Below, piece by piece: positions 8,321-12,163 of a DNA stretch of 12,163 nucleotides; position 1 is the stretch's first letter; every line of letters begins with the position of its first letter. Source of the DNA: Rhizobium sp. GTDB lineage: Bacteria > Pseudomonadota > Alphaproteobacteria > Rhizobiales > Rhizobiaceae. The position numbers and the translations under genes were made by a program. The notes beneath the pieces were generated by a model. It was not told the origin of the DNA. It searched no databases and saw only the letters and a program-made list of their open reading frames with translations. Location: assembly GCA_003527225.1 (NCBI GenBank), contig DPXQ01000087.1:130466-142628 (forward strand), in the 5' to 3' direction.

Positions 8321-8485
8321 GATCGGTCTTGCCGCGTTCAATCCCGGCGGCGATGACGGCGAGACCATATCCCGGCAAGGAGGCTCGGCGCAAAGTATTT
8401 GACGATGGATCCACTGGCGGAAAGCTGCAATCGAAGTAACGCGGCAGAACAGGCAAGCCCCGTTATTGCGTTTCTCCAACAGGCC

Positions 8486-8503
8486 GTTTCATCAAACTGT
8501 CGC
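8486..8503 (+). promoter_or_regulatory. Candidate PhoB (Pho) box upstream of btaA
   Basis: GTTTCATCAAACTGTCGC has the 7-4-7 layout of a Pho box: GTTTCAT, 4-nt spacer, CTGTCGC. Against the consensus CTGTCAT-N4-CTGTCAY, 5 of 7 bases match in the first half and about 6 of 7 in the second. It also closely resembles the E. coli phoB box (TTTTCATAAATCTGTCAT). It lies 46 bp before the btaA ATG, in the position a PhoB-activated promoter would need. DGTS synthesis by BtaAB is known to be induced by phosphate limitation through PhoB in Sinorhizobium meliloti, which raises the prior strongly. Confidence 0.6.
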
Positions 8504-8549
8504 ATGCAGGAGTTACACGCCATCAACCTTCAATGGATTGCCGATCACT

Positions 8550-9797
8550 ATGACCGACGTTGCTCACGAAGCTGACTTCCACGGAAACCGAAAACTCAAG
8601 GAAGCCCTGCTTCAGCACAAGCCACTCACCAAGGATGGGCTGTCAGAACGCCTGTTCGGACTATTGTTCTCGGGCATGGTCTATCCGCAGATCTGGGAAG
8701 ATCCAGACGTCGACATGGCCGCGATGGAATTGACGGACGGGCACAGCATCGTCACGATCGGTTCCGGCGGCTGCAACATGCTCGCCTACCTGTCGAAGAA
8801 CCCGGCTCGCATCGACGTCGTCGACCTCAATCCCAATCATGTCGCGCTGAACCGGCTGAAGCTCGCGGCCTTTCGGCACCTTCCGGATCACGCCGCCGTC
8901 GTGCGCCATTTCGGCATGGAGAACGTCCGCACGAACAGCAGAAGTTTCGACCGCTTCATCGCACCCAATCTCGATCCCGCCACCCGCACCTATTGGAACC
9001 GCCGCAGCCTGACCGGTCGCCGCCGCATCAGTGTCTTCAACCGCAATTTCTACCGCACGGGGCTGCTTGGCCGCTTTATCAGTGCGGGCCACATCCTGGC
9101 CCGTCTTCATGGCATCAAGCTCGGCGAAATCACAAATGCGCGTTCGCTGCGCGAGCAACGGCAATTCTTCGACGACCAGGTCGCCCCGCTCTTCGAAAAA
9201 CCGCTTGTTCGCTGGCTGACGAGCCGCAAGAGTTCCCTCTTCGGTCTTGGCATCCCGCCGCAGCAATATGACGAACTCGCCAGCGTGTCCGAGAACGGCA
9301 CCATTGCGCCGGTGCTGCGCCAGCGGCTCGAAAAGCTCGCTTGCCATTTCCCCATTCGCGACAACTACTTTGCCTGGCAGGCCTTCGCCCGGCGCTATCC
9401 ACGGGCCGATGAAGGCCTACTGCCGACCTATCTCAAGAGCGAAAACTACGCTGCAATCCGCCGCAACACGGATCGCGTCACCGTGCATCATGCAAGTTTC
9501 ACCGAATTGCTCGCCCTCAAGCCAGCCGAGTCAGTCGACCGTTATGTCCTTCTCGACGCCCAGGACTGGATGAGCGACCGGCAACTCAACGATCTCTGGG
9601 GTGAGATCACCCGCACGGCGGCCAACGGCGCCCGTGTCATTTTCCGCACCGCGGCCGAAAAGAGCGTACTGGATGGACGTCTCTCCCCCGCCCTCCTCGA
9701 CCAATGGCGCTACCTGGAAGACCGCTCGCAGGAACTGAACAAACTCGATCGCTCGGCGATCTATGGCGGGTTCCACATCTATGAGAGAAGAGCCTGA
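8550..9797 (+). CDS. btaA: BtaA, SAM:diacylglycerol 3-amino-3-carboxypropyltransferase
   Basis: This 415-aa enzyme transfers the 3-amino-3-carboxypropyl group of S-adenosylmethionine to diacylglycerol, making diacylglyceryl-homoserine, the first step to the phosphorus-free betaine lipid DGTS. It belongs to the BtaA/DUF3419 family. Features are the conserved N-terminal stretch LLFSGMVYPQIWEDPDVD (39-56), the SAM-binding loop VTIGSGGCNML (68-78), the acidic DVVDLNPNH (89-97) after the second strand, and a C-terminal LLDAQDWM. The ATG at 8550 is preferred over the TTG at 8466, because the longer form would run through the Pho box, and because the length from 8550 is normal for the bacterial single-domain enzyme. 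The protein should act at the cytoplasmic face of the inner membrane. The stop overlaps the btaB ATG by one base (TGATG), so the two are co-translated. Phosphate-starvation control is inferred from the upstream Pho box. Confidence 0.95.
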   Translation: MTDVAHEADFHGNRKLKEALLQHKPLTKDGLSERLFGLLFSGMVYPQIWEDPDVDMAAMELTDGHSIVTIGSGGCNMLAYLSKNPARIDVVDLNPNHVALNRLKLAAFRHLPDHAAVVRHFGMENVRTNSRSFDRFIAPNLDPATRTYWNRRSLTGRRRISVFNRNFYRTGLLGRFISAGHILARLHGIKLGEITNARSLREQRQFFDDQVAPLFEKPLVRWLTSRKSSLFGLGIPPQQYDELASVSENGTIAPVLRQRLEKLACHFPIRDNYFAWQAFARRYPRADEGLLPTYLKSENYAAIRRNTDRVTVHHASFTELLALKPAESVDRYVLLDAQDWMSDRQLNDLWGEITRTAANGARVIFRTAAEKSVLDGRLSPALLDQWRYLEDRSQELNKLDRSAIYGGFHIYERRA

Positions 9798-10459
9798 TGG
9801 CGGAGAGCGTGCATGGGCAGAGCGCTGATGGGGATCATGCCGAGCGCATGGACCGCATGTACCGCTACCAGCGCCATATCTATGACCTGACAAGAAAATA
9901 CTACCTGTTCGGTCGAGACCGGGCGATCACCCAGCTTGACGTGCCGCCGGGAGGATGCCTGCTCGAAGTCGGATGCGGCACCGGGCGAAATCTTCTGCTC
10001 GCCTACCGGAACTATCCGACCGCCCGTCTCTATGGTCTCGATATTTCGGCCGAAATGCTGAGCCAGGCCCGCAAGAATTTCCACGGCAAGGCGCGTCAGC
10101 CGGTATTGAAGGTCGCGGATGCGACGGTGTTCGGCCCCGCCGACCTCGGCGTCGCGGGATTCGACCGGATCATGATCTCCTATGCCCTGTCGATGATACC
10201 GGACTGGGAAAAGGCGATAGACGCCGCCCTTGCCGCGCTTGCGCCCGGAGGTTCGCTCCATATAGTCGATTTCGGACAGCAGGAAGGTCTGCCGGCATGG
10301 TTCGCGCAGTTCCTGAGGGCTTGGCTCGCACGCTTCCATGTGACACCGCGGGCGACACTGAAAGAAGCCTTAGAAGCCCGGGTTTCCGCGGTCAACGGAC
10401 GCCTGGATTTCGAAAAAGTCGGTCGTGGTTATGCGTGGCACGCTGTAATTCGCACCTGA
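9797..10459 (+). CDS. btaB: BtaB, SAM-dependent diacylglyceryl-homoserine N-methyltransferase
   Basis: This 220-aa class I methyltransferase would add three methyl groups to the amino nitrogen of diacylglyceryl-homoserine to give the betaine lipid DGTS. The Rossmann-fold motifs are clear: LLEVGCGTGRNLL (55-67), acidic YGLDISAEML (79-88), and a motif IV region with FDRIMISYALSMIPDW. The C-terminal part, GGSLHIVDFGQQEGLP, matches small-molecule or lipid methyltransferases of the Methyltransf_11/25 type. The assignment to BtaB comes from the sequence type plus its position directly behind btaA with a 1-bp TGATG overlap, the standard bacterial btaAB arrangement. Transcription presumably starts at the btaA promoter. 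A 131-bp gap to the GH25 gene shows no T-run terminator. Confidence 0.94.
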   Translation: MAESVHGQSADGDHAERMDRMYRYQRHIYDLTRKYYLFGRDRAITQLDVPPGGCLLEVGCGTGRNLLLAYRNYPTARLYGLDISAEMLSQARKNFHGKARQPVLKVADATVFGPADLGVAGFDRIMISYALSMIPDWEKAIDAALAALAPGGSLHIVDFGQQEGLPAWFAQFLRAWLARFHVTPRATLKEALEARVSAVNGRLDFEKVGRGYAWHAVIRT

Positions 10460-10548
10460 AAACGATCCAGCAGTTGCAAATAACCGTCTTTTAACGATGA
10501 TAGTGGCACAATGGGGTTTGCGCCTCTTTTGTATTGCGTGTGCGCGCG

Positions 10549-10558
10549 CCACATGTGG
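10549..10558. repeat. 10-bp palindrome upstream of the GH25 gene
   Basis: CCACATGTGG is perfectly palindromic and lies 32 bp before the GH25 start codon, next to a GCGCGCGC run. It could be an operator half-site pair, but a 10-bp palindrome is expected by chance at this scale. Confidence 0.2.
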
Positions 10559-10590
10559 GGCATATTCAGTTCGTATCAGATGGAATTGCT

Positions 10591-11370
10591 ATGCGGTGGT
10601 TGGTCCTGGCGCTTCTGCCTATTTCGATGCTTCTTGGCGGATGCACGTCCGCTAGCTACGACTTGATGGAAACGTCGTCCGTCTCGACGAAGTTCGTCGA
10701 CAAGGACCCCCAGGATTTCGGCGACAAGACGCCGCATAACCACAAGGTTCATGGCATTGATGTATCGAAATGGAACGGCGACGTAGACTGGATCAAGGTC
10801 CGCAAGTCCGGCGTATCCTTCGTGTTCATCAAGGCGACCGAGGGCAAGGACAGAATCGATCCAAAGTTCGACGAGTACTGGAGGCGCGCCGCTGCCGCCG
10901 GAATTCCACATGCGCCCTATCATTTCTACTATTTCTGCTCCAGCGCCGACGACCAGGCCGACTGGTTCATTCGCAACGTGCCGAAGGCCTCCATGCGACT
11001 GCCACCGGTCCTCGACGTCGAATGGAACCCGACATCGAAGACCTGCAAGACCCGACCGGGCGCATCGACCGTGCGCAGCGAGATGAAGCGCTTCATGGAC
11101 CGCATCGAGGCGTATTACGGCAAGCGTCCAATCATTTACACCTCGGTCGATTTCCACCGGGACAACCTCGATGGCTTTTTTCAAGACTACCATTTCTGGG
11201 TCCGCGCAGTCGCCAAGCACCCGCAGGAAATCTATCCCGAGCGGCGCTGGGCTTTCTGGCAGTATACCTCCACCGGCGTCATTCCCGGCATTCGCGGGGA
11301 GACCGACATCAACGTCTTCGCGGGCACGGAAAAGAATTGGCACAACTGGGTGGCAGCTGTGTCCGAGTGA
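10591..11370 (+). CDS. GH25 lysozyme-like muramidase, lipoprotein
   Basis: This 259-aa glycoside hydrolase of family 25 (PF01183, Chalaropsis-type lysozyme) would hydrolyse the beta-1,4 bond between MurNAc and GlcNAc. The start at 10591 has GGA 6 nt upstream and gives a compact lipoprotein signal (MRWLVLALLPISMLLGGC, Cys18); the frame is open from 10534 but those extra residues lack signal character. The GH25 barrel spans about 53-255. It begins HGIDVSKWNGDVDW (Asp57), contains FIKATEG, places the acidic pair in LDVEW (Asp142, Glu144, Glu being the catalytic acid), and ends with FWQYTSTG and ETDINVF (Asp239). All acidic active-site positions are kept, so activity is expected. GH25 enzymes are best known from phage and Gram-positive bacteria; a lipid-anchored form in a Gram-negative suggests a housekeeping or remodelling role. 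Transcription from the btaAB promoter is possible but a 131-bp gap makes an own promoter likely. Confidence 0.93.
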   Translation: MRWLVLALLPISMLLGGCTSASYDLMETSSVSTKFVDKDPQDFGDKTPHNHKVHGIDVSKWNGDVDWIKVRKSGVSFVFIKATEGKDRIDPKFDEYWRRAAAAGIPHAPYHFYYFCSSADDQADWFIRNVPKASMRLPPVLDVEWNPTSKTCKTRPGASTVRSEMKRFMDRIEAYYGKRPIIYTSVDFHRDNLDGFFQDYHFWVRAVAKHPQEIYPERRWAFWQYTSTGVIPGIRGETDINVFAGTEKNWHNWVAAVSE

Positions 11371-11401
11371 TGCTCGGCACGAAGGGTACCGCCCCCTGCC
11401 C

Positions 11402-11435
11402 GGTCAGCATCCGGTACCGGGTGCCGCAGCTGACC
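11402..11435 (+). other. Stem-loop between the GH25 and MltB-type genes
   Basis: GGTCAGC (11402-11408) pairs perfectly with GCTGACC (11429-11435). The enclosed sequence contains a second hairpin, CCGG-TA-CCGG (11411-11420), extendable with GCA/TGC pairing. It begins 31 bp after the GH25 stop codon. There is no T-run after it, so it is not a textbook intrinsic terminator. It could act as a 3'-end stabiliser, a Rho-linked terminator or an operator. A further small inverted repeat, TTGGT-N6-ACCAA (11495-11510), lies nearer the next gene. Confidence 0.4.
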
Positions 11436-11547
11436 TCCGAATGCCTGGGCACGGAGGGCGTTTTCTGCCCCGACTTGCTTCCTTCGACCTCGCTTTGGTC
11501 AAAATACCAACCAATACAGTGATACCCCAATAAACAAGGATGTCCGC

Positions 11548-12163
11548 ATGTCTGCCGCCTCCCGCCTTTCTCCTATTCTTGCCCTCTCGGCTCTGCTTGC
11601 AACAACCGCCATGGCCGGCGCCGCCGAATGCGGCGGCGATCTCGGTGAATTCCTTGCAGGCGTAAAGGCGGAAGCTGTCGCGGCCGGCGCCTCGCCGCAA
11701 GCCGCCGAGGCTGCTCTTGCCGGCTCCAGCATCGATCAGAAGGTGCTGTCGCGAGATCGTGCGCAAGGGGTATTCAAACAGACATTCCTTGAGTTTTCCC
11801 AGCGCACCGTAAGCCAGGCGCGGCTCGATATCGGCCGCCAGAAAATGAAGCAGTATGCCGATGTCTTCTCTCGCACCGAACAGGAATACGGTGTGCCGCC
11901 CGGCGTCATATCGGCGTTCTGGGCCATGGAGACTGATTTTGGCGCCGTTCAGGGCGACTTCAACACGCGCAATGCCCTGGTGACGCTCGCCCACGACTGC
12001 CGCCGCCCCGAACTCTTCCGTCCGCAACTGTTGAACCTCATCACCATGGTCCAGCACGGCGATCTCGATCCCGCAACGAACACCGGCGCCTGGGCCGGCG
12101 AAATCGGCCAGGTCCAGATGCTGCCGAAGGACATCGTTGCCTTCGGGGTCGACGGTGACGGCG
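11548..12163 (+). CDS. Lytic murein transglycosylase, MltB type (partial, 3' end outside window)
   Basis: The first 205 codons of a longer gene are present with no stop before the window edge. AAGGA (11536-11540) lies 7 nt before the ATG. A Sec signal peptide is clear (LSPILALSALLATTAMAGAA), cleaving after AMA near residue 23 or after GAA near 26. There is no lipobox, although a Cys follows at residue 28, so it is most likely a soluble periplasmic enzyme. The SLT_2 domain (PF13406, the MltB fold) starts around residue 30. FLEFSQRTVSQARLDIGR and EYGVPPGVISAFWAMETDFG contain the expected catalytic Glu128. NTRNALVTLAHDCRRPELFRPQLL is the typical following segment, and GEIGQVQMLPKDI (184-196) matches the substrate-contact motif, which in MltB reads GAMGxxQFMP. 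Members of this family are around 400 aa, so half is missing, including any C-terminal PG-binding domain. Confidence 0.93.
   Translation, partial: MSAASRLSPILALSALLATTAMAGAAECGGDLGEFLAGVKAEAVAAGASPQAAEAALAGSSIDQKVLSRDRAQGVFKQTFLEFSQRTVSQARLDIGRQKMKQYADVFSRTEQEYGVPPGVISAFWAMETDFGAVQGDFNTRNALVTLAHDCRRPELFRPQLLNLITMVQHGDLDPATNTGAWAGEIGQVQMLPKDIVAFGVDGDG

Noticed and set aside
8466..8549. Longer btaA beginning at TTG 8466
   Set aside because: The extension would overlap the Pho-box candidate, has no ribosome-binding site and adds residues not typical of BtaA; the ATG at 8550 gives the normal length.
8661..9347. Minus-strand open frame inside btaA
   Set aside because: Antisense shadow of a strongly conserved enzyme gene; composition is artefactual and there is no start signal.
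10504..10521. Sigma-54-like promoter (TGGCAC ... TTGC) before the GH25 gene
   Set aside because: The GG and GC dinucleotides are 13 bp apart, whereas sigma-54 promoters need 10 bp, so the match is not functional by the known rule.
10576..11343. Minus-strand open frame opposite the GH25 gene
   Set aside because: Antisense to a gene with complete GH25 active-site motifs; no domain or ribosome-binding site.
11404..12057. Minus-strand open frame of 217 codons at the right end
   Set aside because: It overlaps the MltB-type gene, which has a good ribosome-binding site, signal peptide and catalytic motif. The antisense frame has none of these.

Overview
The window looks like chromosomal DNA of an alphaproteobacterium of the order Hyphomicrobiales, most likely Rhizobiaceae (Rhizobium / Sinorhizobium / Agrobacterium type). 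The reasons are GC-rich coding sequence with strong third-position GC, the btaA-btaB pair for the betaine lipid DGTS, a pyrophosphate-type phosphofructokinase of the rhizobial form, and short tightly packed genes with ATGA or TGATG junctions. I see no tRNA, rRNA, insertion sequence, integrase, CRISPR array or phage gene. This is core-type chromosome rather than an island.

Layout. The left third (75-3653) is on the minus strand. Read in the direction of transcription it holds a TerB-DnaJ co-chaperone-like protein, a zinc N-acetylmuramoyl-L-alanine amidase translationally coupled to it (4-bp ATGA overlap), a small secreted SLT lytic transglycosylase, and an FAD oxidoreductase related to monomeric sarcosine oxidase. 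A divergent 317-bp spacer (3654-3970) contains a possible single-pass membrane microprotein. The plus strand then carries pfp (PPi-dependent phosphofructokinase), a LysE-family exporter and a lipoprotein SLT transglycosylase. A membrane-anchored serine hydrolase of the beta-lactamase/penicillin-binding superfamily is convergent with the latter (6939-8309, minus). Divergent from the hydrolase is the btaAB operon, with a good PhoB-box candidate 46 bp upstream of btaA. A lipoprotein GH25 muramidase follows, and then the first 205 codons of an MltB-type lytic transglycosylase that runs off the right edge.

How it fits together. The window is dominated by the envelope. Five genes encode peptidoglycan-cleaving enzymes of four chemistries (two SLT transglycosylases, one amidase, one GH25 lysozyme, one MltB-type transglycosylase). 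A sixth encodes a penicillin-recognising-fold serine hydrolase, and btaAB remodels membrane lipids when phosphate is scarce. The proximity may be only chromosomal neighbourhood, since strands alternate and clear shared operons are few (TerB-DnaJ/amidase and btaA/btaB). I found no convincing wholly new system. The best leads are the SLT lipoprotein with an altered YNAG motif, the amidase/DnaJ coupling, the microprotein upstream of pfp, and the Pho-box promoter region shared by btaA and the serine hydrolase.
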